Assembly: GCA_948525355.1 (NCBI GenBank)
Contig: CAOSOP010000014.1
Location: forward strand, 1 to 14,801
Reading direction: 5' to 3'
Origin: an uncultured Bacilli bacterium
GTDB taxonomy: Bacteria; Bacillota_I; Bacilli_A; RFN20; CAG-288
DNA: 14,801 nucleotides
How positions within the stretch are numbered: position 1 is the first letter of the stretch; each line of letters opens with the position of its first letter. Below are positions 6,629-14,798 of the stretch, piece by piece. The translations under genes were made by a program, and so were the position numbers. The notes beneath the pieces were generated by a model. It did no database searches. It was not told the origin of the DNA and was given only the letters and a program-made list of their open reading frames with translations.

Positions 6629-9034
6629 TTAGTTCTTTAATTTTGTTAAATGCCAAATATCATTATTATACTCATTGATTGTACGATCACTTGAGAAATA
6701 ACCTGAGTTAGCAATATTGATTAAGCACATCTTTGCCCACTTCAATTGGTCAGCATATAATTCTTCAGCCTTTTTACTAGCTTCTAAATAACTATCGAAG
6801 TCTTTAAGAATAAAATATTCATCACCACGATACATGACCTCATCAAAAATCATTCTGAATTGATCATGATACTTAGCAAATGATTCATCGACTAATGAAT
6901 CCATTATAGTTTTGATGTTTGAATTTGAATTATAAACATCCCATGGGTTATATGAATTATGATATTTAATTTCACTGATTTCATTTTCATGAAGTCCAAA
7001 GATTATCGAATTCTCATCTCCGACCAACTGATTGATTTCAACATTAGCGCCGTCGAGTGTTCCAAGTGTTATCGCACCATTGATCATAAATTTCATATTA
7101 GAAGTACCACTTGCTTCCTTACCAGCGGTAGAAATTTGTTCAGAAATATCTGCCGCAGGGATGATGCATTCTGCCTTGCTAACACCATAGTTTTCAATAA
7201 AGACAACTTTCATAAACTGACTTACATATGGGTCATTATTTACCTTATCAGCTACAGCTAAGATTAATTCGATGATCTTTTTAGCATAGACATAACTTGG
7301 AGCAGCTTTTGCACCAAAGATGAAAGTATGTGGACTGATCTTAAATGACTTATCCATCTTTAATCTCTTATAGTAGTGGATAATTCTAAAGACATTGAGC
7401 AATTGTCTTTTATATGCGTGAAGTCTTTTGATTTGAACATCAAAAATGGAATTTTTATCAACTTCAATGCCGTTTTCTTTCTTGATCAAAGCGATAAGCC
7501 TTTCTTTATTATCAAGTTTAATTTGGCTTATCTCTTTTAAAACCTTTTCATCGTTTTGATACTTTAACAGATCTTTTAATTTATCAGGATTATTAATCCA
7601 TTCACTGCCGATTAATTTGCTCACAAGTGAAGATAATTTAGGATTAGCGCATAAGAACCAACGGCGATGGGTTATACCATTTGTCTTATTGTTAAACTTA
7701 TGTGGATAAATTGAATACAATTCTTTAAAAGTTTGCTCTTTTAAAATAGTTGTATGTAAATTTGCGACACCATTGACCGAAAAACATACATGAATAGCCA
7801 TTTGACACATATTGATGTTTCCATCTTTAACGATCATTGAGTTTTGAATAACGCTCTCATCAAGATTGCTCTCGCGCATTTTTATTATCATTCGACGATT
7901 GATTTCTTCAATAATCATATAAATACGTGGACAGAGGTTTGCAACATAATGTACTGGCCATTTTTCCAAAGCTTCGGCCATAACTGTATGATTTGTAAAC
8001 GCAAAGCATTTTTCGCATATAGCATATGCCTCATCCCAACCATAACCATGTTCATCCATCAATAATCTCATCAGCTCAGGAATAGCAAGAATTGGATGAG
8101 TATCATTCAATTGGAAGACGTATTTATCTTTAAGATTATCGTAGGTATGATATGTACGGTAATGATTGCGCAACATACTTTGCATACCAGCAGAAACCAA
8201 AAAATACTGCTGTCTTAGACGGAGCAAACGACCTTGTTCTGTCGAATCATCAGGATATAAACCATGAGTTAAATCCTTAACAAAAGTCAAATATCCTTGG
8301 AAGTCATGTGTGTTTGGTAGATGCTCATCGGCAGGTTCCGCAGACCATAAGCGCAATGTGTTAGTGATGCCGTTTTGATAACCAACAACAGGAATGTCAT
8401 ATGGAATAGCTAATACAGATAATGCGTTGACTGTGCGTGAACGAATTTGACCGTTTTCATCTTGATAAGTCTCAGCATTTCCGTAAAACTTAACTTCAAC
8501 CGAATGCTTAGGCTTTCTAATTTCCCATGGATTTCCGTTTAAGAGCCACTGATCGGGAATTTCTTCTTGATGACCATTAGAAATCTTTTGGCGGAAGAAA
8601 CCATAATCATAGCGGATACAGTTTCCATGTCCAACGAGGCCTAATGAAGCGATAGAATCTAAAAAGCAGGCGGCAAGACGACCCAAACCACCATTTCCAA
8701 GTCCAGCATCACTTTCTTGATCTTCAAGTTCATTAAAATCAATTCCTAAATCTGCTAGACCATCTTTAACTATATTATATATATTCTTATTGATTAAGTT
8801 CGAGGTTAATAATCTTCCGATTAAAAACTCCATTGAGAAATAGATGAGTTGTTTAGCTTTTTGATCAACAACTTTTTCTTTACAATTTTTTGAATCGATA
8901 TTTGCATAATCTCTAACCATTGTACCAAGAACATCATAGCATTCAGAAATGTGTGAATCGCTTGGATCACGGCCATATTTTGCTACAACTCTTTGACAGA
9001 ACTCTTTTTTAAAACTCTCTTTTGATGAAAACAT
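6629..9034 (-). CDS. glgP: Glycogen/starch phosphorylase (alpha-glucan phosphorylase, GT35)
   Basis: This 801-residue enzyme is normal length for glycogen phosphorylase, which uses inorganic phosphate to release glucose-1-phosphate from the non-reducing ends of alpha-1,4-glucan in the cytosol. The GNGGLGRLAACFLDS motif (113-127) is the family signature near the active site. EASGTSNMKFMINGA (640-654) contains the lysine (K648) that binds pyridoxal phosphate, and the flanking GTLDGANVEI is also typical. There is no N-terminal phospho-regulatory extension of the animal muscle type. AGGAGG lies 5 nt before the ATG. The gene starts 13 nt after glgB on the same strand, so the two are surely co-transcribed. 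No glgA, glgC or debranching gene is in the window. Confidence 0.97.
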   Translation of the reverse strand: MFSSKESFKKEFCQRVVAKYGRDPSDSHISECYDVLGTMVRDYANIDSKNCKEKVVDQKAKQLIYFSMEFLIGRLLTSNLINKNIYNIVKDGLADLGIDFNELEDQESDAGLGNGGLGRLAACFLDSIASLGLVGHGNCIRYDYGFFRQKISNGHQEEIPDQWLLNGNPWEIRKPKHSVEVKFYGNAETYQDENGQIRSRTVNALSVLAIPYDIPVVGYQNGITNTLRLWSAEPADEHLPNTHDFQGYLTFVKDLTHGLYPDDSTEQGRLLRLRQQYFLVSAGMQSMLRNHYRTYHTYDNLKDKYVFQLNDTHPILAIPELMRLLMDEHGYGWDEAYAICEKCFAFTNHTVMAEALEKWPVHYVANLCPRIYMIIEEINRRMIIKMRESNLDESVIQNSMIVKDGNINMCQMAIHVCFSVNGVANLHTTILKEQTFKELYSIYPHKFNNKTNGITHRRWFLCANPKLSSLVSKLIGSEWINNPDKLKDLLKYQNDEKVLKEISQIKLDNKERLIALIKKENGIEVDKNSIFDVQIKRLHAYKRQLLNVFRIIHYYKRLKMDKSFKISPHTFIFGAKAAPSYVYAKKIIELILAVADKVNNDPYVSQFMKVVFIENYGVSKAECIIPAADISEQISTAGKEASGTSNMKFMINGAITLGTLDGANVEINQLVGDENSIIFGLHENEISEIKYHNSYNPWDVYNSNSNIKTIMDSLVDESFAKYHDQFRMIFDEVMYRGDEYFILKDFDSYLEASKKAEELYADQLKWAKMCLINIANSGYFSSDRTINEYNNDIWHLTKLKN

Positions 9035-9047
9035 ATCTTCCTCCTAT

Positions 9048-10913
9048 TTATTTGTTCTCTTTCTTTTCTGTGACTTTACTGCTCTTTTTCTGATACTTTA
9101 AGAAGATACCAGCGAACGAAGCAAGTTTTAATGATATACGATATGGTTGATTCTGGTATTCACCATTAAATGTTTTTAATGGAGTGAAATTGCATTGATT
9201 CCAACCACCATAGACATCCTTATCAGTATTGATTATTTCTTTATACTCACCTTCATAAGGAACCCCTATATCATAGATGCCATAATAATTTGGCGTCATA
9301 TTAAATATAAATATGAAACAGTCATCTTCTACTTCTCTTTTAAAAACAATAACCGATTGTTCAGAATTATTGCATGAAATCCACTGAAAATGAATCGGGT
9401 TATACTCTTCAAAATACAGTGCACGATGATTTCGATAAACCAAATTCAAATCTCTTATAAGCCTAGACACCGAGTCGTGCTTAGGGAACCTTTTTAATTC
9501 CCAAGGTAAACTCTTTGATTCATTCCACTCATCAAATGAAGCCAATTCATTACCCATAAAATTAAGTTTCTTTCCAGGATGAGCAAATTGATATGCATAT
9601 AGATTTCTTACACTGGCGAATTTGTTGTCATAATCGCCCCACATCTTATTTATTATCGTCCCCTTACCATGAACAACTTCATCATGTGATAGAGGCATAA
9701 TGAAATTCTCGCTATAAAAATACGCCATGGAGAATGTCAATTGATTGTGGTGATATGAACGATATATTGGATCTTTTCCATAATACTTTAGCGTATCATT
9801 CATCCATCCTAAATCCCACTTATAGTCAAACCCTAGACCATCATAGCCTTTCGTGACTTGTCCATAAGCAGAAGAGTCTTCGGCAATCATCATCACATCG
9901 TTATGCATATCATGGATTTTATAGTTGAGCCTTTTGATAAAATCAACCGCACCTTGATTAACTCCTCTTGAAGCATTGCCATCATAATAGATAATATTGC
10001 TGACCGCATCAATTCTAATTCCATCGACATGGAAATACTCTATAAAGAAATTCATCGATGACATTAAAAACGAACGAACAGGATCCTTTCCTAAATCAAA
10101 GTTCTTCGATCCCCACTGAGAAAACTCATTTTCATTGTTATATTCATAGACTGTAGAACCATCAAATCTCTCTAAACCGTGTGAATCGACAGCAAAGTGT
10201 ACTGGAACAAAGTCTAAAATAACACCAATTCCTGCTTCATGCATACGATCAATAAAACTCATAAACTGCTTCGGATTTCCATAACGAGAATCAACAGAAT
10301 AATATCCGACAACTTGATATCCCCATGAACCATCAAACGGATATTGAGTTATAGGCATGACTTCGACATGAGTAAATCCATTCTCTTTACAGTATTCAAT
10401 AAGACGAGGAGCAATTTCTTCATATGATAAGAAGCGTCCATCGACCTGACCTAACCACGAACCTAAATGCAATTCATAAATAGACACAGGTCGGTCAAAG
10501 TTTCTATTCCTCTCTTTCAAAAATTTATCATCATGGAATATAAAGTTTTCAATATCAAAAGTTCTTGAACATGTTCCTGGCCGAAGTTCTGAGAAAAATC
10601 CGACAGGGTCAGCTTTATCTAAAAACCTTCCATCAGAAGTTTCAATATGGTACTTGTACGATTGGTATTCTTTACATCCTTCAACAAACACCTCATAAAG
10701 TCCACGATCATCGACTTTATTCATTAAATGTGAATACAAATTCCAACCATTAAAATCACCTAGTAATGTTACGCTTCTTGCCGACGGCGCATATACTCTA
10801 AACCAAGCACCATTCTTTTTATCAAGTTTTCCAAAATGACAGCCTAGATGTTCATATGCTCTCGTCGCCTGTCCTAATAAATAATCATCAAACCAAGAAT
10901 ATCCCATGTCCAT
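9048..10913 (-). CDS. glgB: 1,4-alpha-glucan branching enzyme (GH13 with CBM48)
   Basis: This 621-residue protein transfers alpha-1,4-glucan segments to 6-hydroxyls, making the branches of glycogen. A CBM48 domain lies at ~30-125, followed by the GH13 barrel. Conserved regions are VILDFVPVHF (231-240), GIRIDAV with nucleophile D302, MMIAED with acid/base E345, and LSHDEVVHGKG with transition-state D411. The barrel is followed by a C-terminal beta domain and a Lys-rich tail (KKSSKVTEKKENK). The start is ambiguous: the first ATG (10913) is only 1-2 nt from the GAGGG, whereas the second ATG (residue 3, 10907) has a better 7-nt spacing. glgP follows 13 nt downstream. Promoter-like sites and a possible CcpA operator lie upstream, consistent with carbon-source control, but that is inference. 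Confidence 0.96.
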   Translation of the reverse strand: MDMGYSWFDDYLLGQATRAYEHLGCHFGKLDKKNGAWFRVYAPSARSVTLLGDFNGWNLYSHLMNKVDDRGLYEVFVEGCKEYQSYKYHIETSDGRFLDKADPVGFFSELRPGTCSRTFDIENFIFHDDKFLKERNRNFDRPVSIYELHLGSWLGQVDGRFLSYEEIAPRLIEYCKENGFTHVEVMPITQYPFDGSWGYQVVGYYSVDSRYGNPKQFMSFIDRMHEAGIGVILDFVPVHFAVDSHGLERFDGSTVYEYNNENEFSQWGSKNFDLGKDPVRSFLMSSMNFFIEYFHVDGIRIDAVSNIIYYDGNASRGVNQGAVDFIKRLNYKIHDMHNDVMMIAEDSSAYGQVTKGYDGLGFDYKWDLGWMNDTLKYYGKDPIYRSYHHNQLTFSMAYFYSENFIMPLSHDEVVHGKGTIINKMWGDYDNKFASVRNLYAYQFAHPGKKLNFMGNELASFDEWNESKSLPWELKRFPKHDSVSRLIRDLNLVYRNHRALYFEEYNPIHFQWISCNNSEQSVIVFKREVEDDCFIFIFNMTPNYYGIYDIGVPYEGEYKEIINTDKDVYGGWNQCNFTPLKTFNGEYQNQPYRISLKLASFAGIFLKYQKKSSKVTEKKENK

Positions 10914-10941
10914 ACCCTCTATTACCTTTTAAATTATAAAC

Positions 10942-10955
10942 CATAATCGTTTCCA
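10942..10955 (-). promoter_or_regulatory. Possible cre-like (CcpA/LacI-family) operator upstream of glgB
   Basis: The minus-strand sequence TGGAAACGATTATG keeps the TGnAAnCG core of catabolite-responsive elements but departs from the consensus in the second half. It lies 3 nt upstream of a TATAAT (10933-10938) and downstream of another candidate promoter, positions where CcpA commonly acts. CcpA control of glycogen genes is known in Firmicutes. This single imperfect match is suggestive only. Confidence 0.3.
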
Positions 10956-10980
10956 CTTCTAGTATTAAATAGTTTTTATA

Positions 10981-11010
10981 ATATTATTTTTTATTAAAGC
11001 GGTTTCGCAA
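10981..11010 (-). promoter_or_regulatory. Candidate sigma-A promoter of glgB-glgP
   Basis: On the minus strand, TTGCGA (11005-11010) and TAATAT (10981-10986) are separated by 17 nt, each matching four of six consensus positions. The leader would be ~60 nt and would include the cre-like site. A second possibility is the perfect TATAAT at 10933-10938, which lacks a recognisable -35. One of the two probably serves the operon. Confidence 0.4.
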
Positions 11011-11039
11011 AATTTTCATTCATTTTCTTTATCATATCA

Positions 11040-11180
11040 TATATTGTGCATCATAATACTAAATCATAACTACTTATCCTTTTATACAAATGAAAAAGAA
11101 GTAAAAACAACTTTGAAAACAATTGATAGGTTGCTTCTCAATTTATATCAGTGATTTTACTAGATGATTAAATTTAACTC
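11040..11180. other. Central part of the glgB-rnhC divergent region, no feature recognised
   Basis: The divergent region between glgB and rnhC is 303 nt long. Outside the promoter-like sites at its two ends, this middle part is AT-rich with short repeats of ATCAT/CATAA near 11031-11070. I found no open reading frame of note, tRNA, strong hairpin or riboswitch core in it. Confidence 0.5.
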
Positions 11181-11209
11181 TTTAAATGCACATAATTACT
11201 TGTTACAAT
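11181..11209 (+). promoter_or_regulatory. Promoter of rnhC, implying a leaderless mRNA
   Basis: TTTAAA (11181-11186) and TACAAT (11204-11209) are 17 nt apart. The ATG of rnhC begins only 7 nt after the -10 box, so transcription should start at or within a base or two of the start codon. No Shine-Dalgarno sequence precedes the ATG (the bases are AGAACCT), which supports leaderless translation. Confidence 0.55.
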
Positions 11210-11216
11210 AGAACCT

Positions 11217-12170
11217 ATGAAAAGCACATATATTACCATTAAAGTCGACGAAGGAAAACTTGAAGAGATACGTGAATTTTATGATATCGAGTATACAACC
11301 GATGAAAAGAATCCCTACCTCATCTTTGAAACAAAAACATTCGATAATGTCATTGTCAAAGCTTATAAAAGCAAAAATCATTTTTCTATTACCTTCTCTG
11401 GTTTAAAAGAAGATGTCATCAATGAAGCGATGATTTTTGAAGATGAAGATGTCATCAAATCTTGCCTTGAAGAAAAAGGTGATGATGATGAAAAGAAGAT
11501 GAAAGAAAAGGGTTATAAAGATATTTTCTCGCAAATCGGTTCAGATGAAGTAGGTGTTGGTGATTTGTTTGGTCCATTAGTCGTCTGTGCGGCATATACA
11601 AATGCTGATGATATAAAACTTCTTGAAGAACTCGGCGTTAAAGATTCTAAAAAACTCAGTGATGGCAATATTTTAGAAATTGGTGAAAGACTTTGCCAAG
11701 AGATAAAATCCTCTCTCATCATCTGCTCTCCCAACAAACTCAATTCATTGAAGGAAAAAGGCTGGTCAATGCATAAAATCATGGCCAACATCCATAATCA
11801 ATGCCATATGAATATTTTAAAAAATTCATTTATACCGAACTCGACAAAAATATATGTCGACCAATTTGAATCAAGTGAACTCTATTTTAAATACCTCGTT
11901 ACAGAGAAACCAATTGAATCTCATCCATATCACTTTGAAACAAAGGGCGAACAATTCTATCCATCAATCGCTGTCGCATCCGTTATCGCGCGATATCACT
12001 TTCTCTTAGAATGGGAAAAGATGGAAAAAGAATTAAATATATCAATTCCAAAAGGTGCGTCGATATCAACCGATAAAGTGCTTCAAACTTTAATCAAAAC
12101 ACACGGTAAAGATAAGATTAAACCCTATGTCAAAACATTTTTCCGTAATTACAAGGACTTAGAGGATTAA
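11217..12170 (+). CDS. rnhC: Ribonuclease HIII
   Basis: This 317-residue enzyme cleaves the RNA strand of RNA-DNA hybrids and is typical of Firmicutes. The N-terminal TBP-like substrate-binding domain (~1-85) separates RNase HIII from RNase HII. A short acidic/lysine linker follows, then the catalytic domain beginning with IGSDEVGVGDLFGP (107-120). The metal-binding acidic residues are D110 and E111 in that motif and D215 in YVDQF (213-217), with an acidic partner near E245. VKDSKKLSD (141-149) and SIAVASVIAR (250-259) are the other family motifs. The start at 11217 is fixed by the N-terminal domain, although there is no ribosome-binding site. The gene stands alone, divergent from glgB, with its own promoter. 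Confidence 0.95.
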   Translation: MKSTYITIKVDEGKLEEIREFYDIEYTTDEKNPYLIFETKTFDNVIVKAYKSKNHFSITFSGLKEDVINEAMIFEDEDVIKSCLEEKGDDDEKKMKEKGYKDIFSQIGSDEVGVGDLFGPLVVCAAYTNADDIKLLEELGVKDSKKLSDGNILEIGERLCQEIKSSLIICSPNKLNSLKEKGWSMHKIMANIHNQCHMNILKNSFIPNSTKIYVDQFESSELYFKYLVTEKPIESHPYHFETKGEQFYPSIAVASVIARYHFLLEWEKMEKELNISIPKGASISTDKVLQTLIKTHGKDKIKPYVKTFFRNYKDLED

Positions 12171-12188
12171 TTTCTAATATTTTGCATT

Positions 12189-12214
12189 AAAGCTATTTAT
12201 ATCAACGCTTTTTT
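12189..12214 (+). terminator. Weak hairpin plus T-run after rnhC
   Basis: AAAGC (12189-12193) pairs with GCTTT (12207-12211) across a 13-nt loop, and the run of Ts continues to 12214. The stem is short and AT-rich, so this would be a poor terminator. It is the only candidate between rnhC and the next promoter. Confidence 0.3.
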
Positions 12215-12224
12215 CGTGTATAAT
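12196..12224 (+). promoter_or_regulatory. Sigma-A promoter for the metallo-beta-lactamase gene pair
   Basis: A perfect TATAAT (12219-12224) has TTTATA (12196-12201) 17 nt upstream, matching four of six -35 positions. Transcription would begin near 12231, and GCGAGG lies 7 nt before the ATG at 12253. The promoter makes the two downstream genes independent of rnhC. Confidence 0.6.
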
Positions 12225-12252
12225 TATATAAGAATTTAAAGCGAGGTTATTT

Positions 12253-13575
12253 ATGAGACTAAATAAGGCAATAAAAAGTGTATTACTACTTGCACCTATT
12301 CTTCTAGCTTCCTGTGAACCTAAACCTTCTACAGACAATGGAAATTTAAGTTCTCCAACAACGACTACACCTACGACAAATACCACAGGTCCAACGACTG
12401 ATGATATAATCGATGATGGAAATTTACATTCGGTAAACAATAAAGTATTCCCTATGGGTACAAAAGACGATCCATTTACAAATGGTGTTTGTAAAAGTTT
12501 AAATATACATCTTTTAGAGATGAATAAAAAATATGGAGATTCACTAATTATAAAATGTGCAGCTGAAAAGAAAGAAGACGATTTCACTATGCTCATCGAT
12601 GTTGGTGATGATACTGATGGAAAATCCGCTGTAAACGATGCTTTAAAAACTATTGCCGATAATGAAATCGACTTCGCTGTCTTTACCCATGGCCACGCAG
12701 ACCACATTAACGGATTTGAAAATGCTATTGGTAAAAATGTTGATAATGTCACTATAAAAAATATTTTAGACTTTGGATATAAATATGAAACAAAATCATA
12801 CACAACAAAGTATGAACAATATCGTGACAAGTATGTCAAAGAGAAAAAGGCTAATTATTGCACTGCTTTTGATGCAGTAAATAATCGTGTCTGCTCTTCA
12901 AAATACTACTTAGCTCAAGATTTAACTTTTGAGATATTTGATACAGGTCATTATATAAATAATCCTGGAACAATAATCAAAAACGCAGGTGCTAATGACA
13001 CTTCCATCGCTGGAATTCTTAAGTATAAAGACTTCTCATTCTTTTTATCAGGCGATTTAGATCAAGAGATTGATCTATTAAAACTCAATCCGAATCTTGA
13101 AACCGTAAATCTTATGAAAGCTGGACATCATGGATCTGATACATCCAATTCCGATAGCCTTCTTCAAAAGATTAAGCCAGAAAACATCATTATTTCTGCC
13201 GCTGCTGTGGCAAAGGCTAATCCAGATAAACCTGGCACATACTATTTAGATGGTAGAGCTAACGATCATCCAAATCCAATAGCACTAAAAAGAATGTTCA
13301 ACAGTTCTGCTGGTACTAATGTCTATACGAATCTTACTATGGGAACAATAGTTGTCGATGTCGATGTTACTACACTTCAATATACAATTACTGGTCTTGG
13401 AGCCAATCGTCTCGTCTACGAAATTTCTAGCGAGTCAGGTGAAGTAATTAAAACCAAGGAAGAAATCAGAGAATTTGAAAAAACGGCTAAATTAGTTGAT
13501 ACATATTTTTATAATAATGTGCAAATACTTAATAAAGGAAACAAAACTCTAAAGGAATTGGTCGATGCATTATGA
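12253..13575 (+). CDS. Secreted metallo-beta-lactamase-fold lipoprotein, ComEC-hydrolase-like
   Basis: This 440-residue protein begins with a lipoprotein signal peptide: a Lys/Arg start, a hydrophobic core and the lipobox LLAS-Cys21. A Thr/Pro-rich spacer (~33-50) then holds the enzyme away from the membrane surface. The metallo-beta-lactamase domain (~82-370) has THGHADH (145-151) with H146, H148, D150 and H151; LSGDLD with D268; GHHGSDTS (291-298); and NDHPNP with H339. The GHHGS and HP motifs are those of the ComEC/Rec2-type hydrolase branch, so a nuclease or phosphodiesterase acting outside the cell is likely, but the substrate is unknown. There are no ComEC channel segments. C203 and C214 are conserved in the next gene's product and could form a disulfide. 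Its TGA overlaps the next ATG by 4 nt. Confidence 0.85.
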   Translation: MRLNKAIKSVLLLAPILLASCEPKPSTDNGNLSSPTTTTPTTNTTGPTTDDIIDDGNLHSVNNKVFPMGTKDDPFTNGVCKSLNIHLLEMNKKYGDSLIIKCAAEKKEDDFTMLIDVGDDTDGKSAVNDALKTIADNEIDFAVFTHGHADHINGFENAIGKNVDNVTIKNILDFGYKYETKSYTTKYEQYRDKYVKEKKANYCTAFDAVNNRVCSSKYYLAQDLTFEIFDTGHYINNPGTIIKNAGANDTSIAGILKYKDFSFFLSGDLDQEIDLLKLNPNLETVNLMKAGHHGSDTSNSDSLLQKIKPENIIISAAAVAKANPDKPGTYYLDGRANDHPNPIALKRMFNSSAGTNVYTNLTMGTIVVDVDVTTLQYTITGLGANRLVYEISSESGEVIKTKEEIREFEKTAKLVDTYFYNNVQILNKGNKTLKELVDAL

Positions 13576-14732
13576 AAAAAAGAACATTTTTAATAACAGG
13601 CATAGCAACTGCATTAGTTGTTGCTGGAACACTCACTGGTGTGGGTATATATATTAACAATCAAAACTCTACTGAAGTAACTCTTAAAATTATGGAATCA
13701 AACACTTCAAACATTATGATTGAAGGAGCAAACAATGTTCGTTCAAATGGAGGACAATCCATAATGATTAGAGGTAAAACTGAATACTCTAAAATCCTAG
13801 TTGATATAGGATCAACTTACTATAGTGAAAACTTAACACTGAAAAATATTACTGAAGAGTATAACAGCGTTATTGATACTCTTATATTAACTTCAATTAC
13901 TGAAGAATATAATGGAGGTGTTAGATCATTTTTTGAATCAACTCGTTACCCTCTTCCTCGTGTAAAAACATTTTACTATCCTGGATATAAGGTTGAAGGT
14001 GATGATACATCTGATTATATCGAAAAAATATTAATTCCAAAGTTAAAAGCACAAGGTACTACAATATGTACGGCTAAAGATGCTATTGATGGAAACGGGT
14101 ATTGCGAAAGTGTATTTAACTTAAGTAAAAACTATGAACTACAAATACTTGATACAAGACAATATACAAGTGAATATCTAACTGTAGCTGACGATGAAAA
14201 TATATTTGATAAAAAGCAAGAACACAACATGGTTTTATCAATAAATGATAAATCAGATTCATCATATATTATGATGGATGGTGGGTTAGATGAAACATCT
14301 ATGAAAAAGTTTAACTCAATTTATAAAGGATTGAATGGTAAAATAAAGGCCTGGATTCTTTCTAATCAAAGATTTTCCACCTATATTAATACCGAGTTTT
14401 ACTTTGGATTTAAACCAAAAACAGCAATATTTACTTCTTCGTCATACTCTCTCCCACCTACTTCAATTTATAATCGAATGACAATTGAAGAGTTTAAAGC
14501 GCTATTGAATACTTGTAAAAAAAGAATATACACACCTTTAACAATGGGAACAATGACCATCTCACTAAAGACAAGCAAGGATATGTCGATTAAAGGTTCT
14601 GAAATTACAATGTACAATGCTATAAACAATACTGAAAATGAACCATTTATTTATTCAGACATTGTAAGAAGAAATAAACAGCTTTGTACAGCAATTCAAG
14701 AAATTTTAGGAATAGATGTTTCCTATAAATAA
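13572..14732 (+). CDS. Membrane-anchored inactive paralogue of the upstream metallo-beta-lactamase (pseudoenzyme)
   Basis: This 386-residue protein has one N-terminal membrane anchor (~5-27) with no lipobox cysteine, then an extracellular domain. It aligns along its length with the preceding lipoprotein. ILVDIG (75-80) matches LIDVG, TSITEEYNGG (107-116) occupies the place of THGHADHING, and CTAKDAIDGNGYC (166-178) matches CTAFDAVNNRVC. LQILDT (190-195) matches FEIFDT, DGGLD (236-240) replaces SGDLD, SNQRFST (264-270) replaces the GHHGSDT region, and YTPLTMGTMTI (320-330) matches YTNLTMGTIVV. Every metal-binding His/Asp is changed, yet the frame is intact and full length, so it is a maintained non-catalytic protein rather than a decayed gene. 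The ATGA overlap implies coupled synthesis with the enzyme, suggesting a partner, regulator or scaffold. This function is inferred. Confidence 0.72.
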   Translation: MKKRTFLITGIATALVVAGTLTGVGIYINNQNSTEVTLKIMESNTSNIMIEGANNVRSNGGQSIMIRGKTEYSKILVDIGSTYYSENLTLKNITEEYNSVIDTLILTSITEEYNGGVRSFFESTRYPLPRVKTFYYPGYKVEGDDTSDYIEKILIPKLKAQGTTICTAKDAIDGNGYCESVFNLSKNYELQILDTRQYTSEYLTVADDENIFDKKQEHNMVLSINDKSDSSYIMMDGGLDETSMKKFNSIYKGLNGKIKAWILSNQRFSTYINTEFYFGFKPKTAIFTSSSYSLPPTSIYNRMTIEEFKALLNTCKKRIYTPLTMGTMTISLKTSKDMSIKGSEITMYNAINNTENEPFIYSDIVRRNKQLCTAIQEILGIDVSYK

Positions 14733-14745
14733 TTTTGACAGTGTT

Positions 14746-14759
14746 GGCTTCGCCTTTTT
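14746..14759 (+). terminator. Very short hairpin with T-run after the metallo-beta-lactamase pair
   Basis: GGC-TTC-GCC (14746-14754) is followed by five Ts (14755-14759), 13 nt after the last stop codon. The position suits a terminator of the two-gene unit, but a 3-bp stem is too weak to call with confidence. Confidence 0.25.
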
Positions 14760-14766
14760 GTGGGTT

Positions 14767-14798
14767 CTGAAAATTCTCGGGCCAGCCTGGTATTTCAG
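14767..14798. repeat. Inverted repeat in the GC-richer right edge
   Basis: CTGAAAAT (14767-14774) can pair with ATTTCAG (14792-14798), with one bulged A, around a GC-rich interior that includes CCAG-C-CTGG (14782-14790). Composition differs from the preceding coding DNA. It could be a structured RNA, part of a terminator or the edge of a repeat; the window ends 3 nt later. Confidence 0.3.

Noticed and set aside
12174..12839. 221-residue minus-strand ORF with hydrophobic stretches
   Set aside because: It is antisense to the signal peptide and catalytic domain of the metallo-beta-lactamase gene, which has clear motifs, a promoter and a ribosome-binding site.
12253..13575. Calling the lipoprotein ComEC or a beta-lactamase
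   Set aside because: It has none of the ComEC membrane channel, and the GHHGS/HP motifs fit the ComEC hydrolase branch rather than antibiotic-hydrolysing enzymes.
13572..14732. Calling the second gene a pseudogene
   Set aside because: The frame is full length and uninterrupted, with a membrane anchor and conserved non-catalytic landmarks, so a maintained pseudoenzyme fits better.
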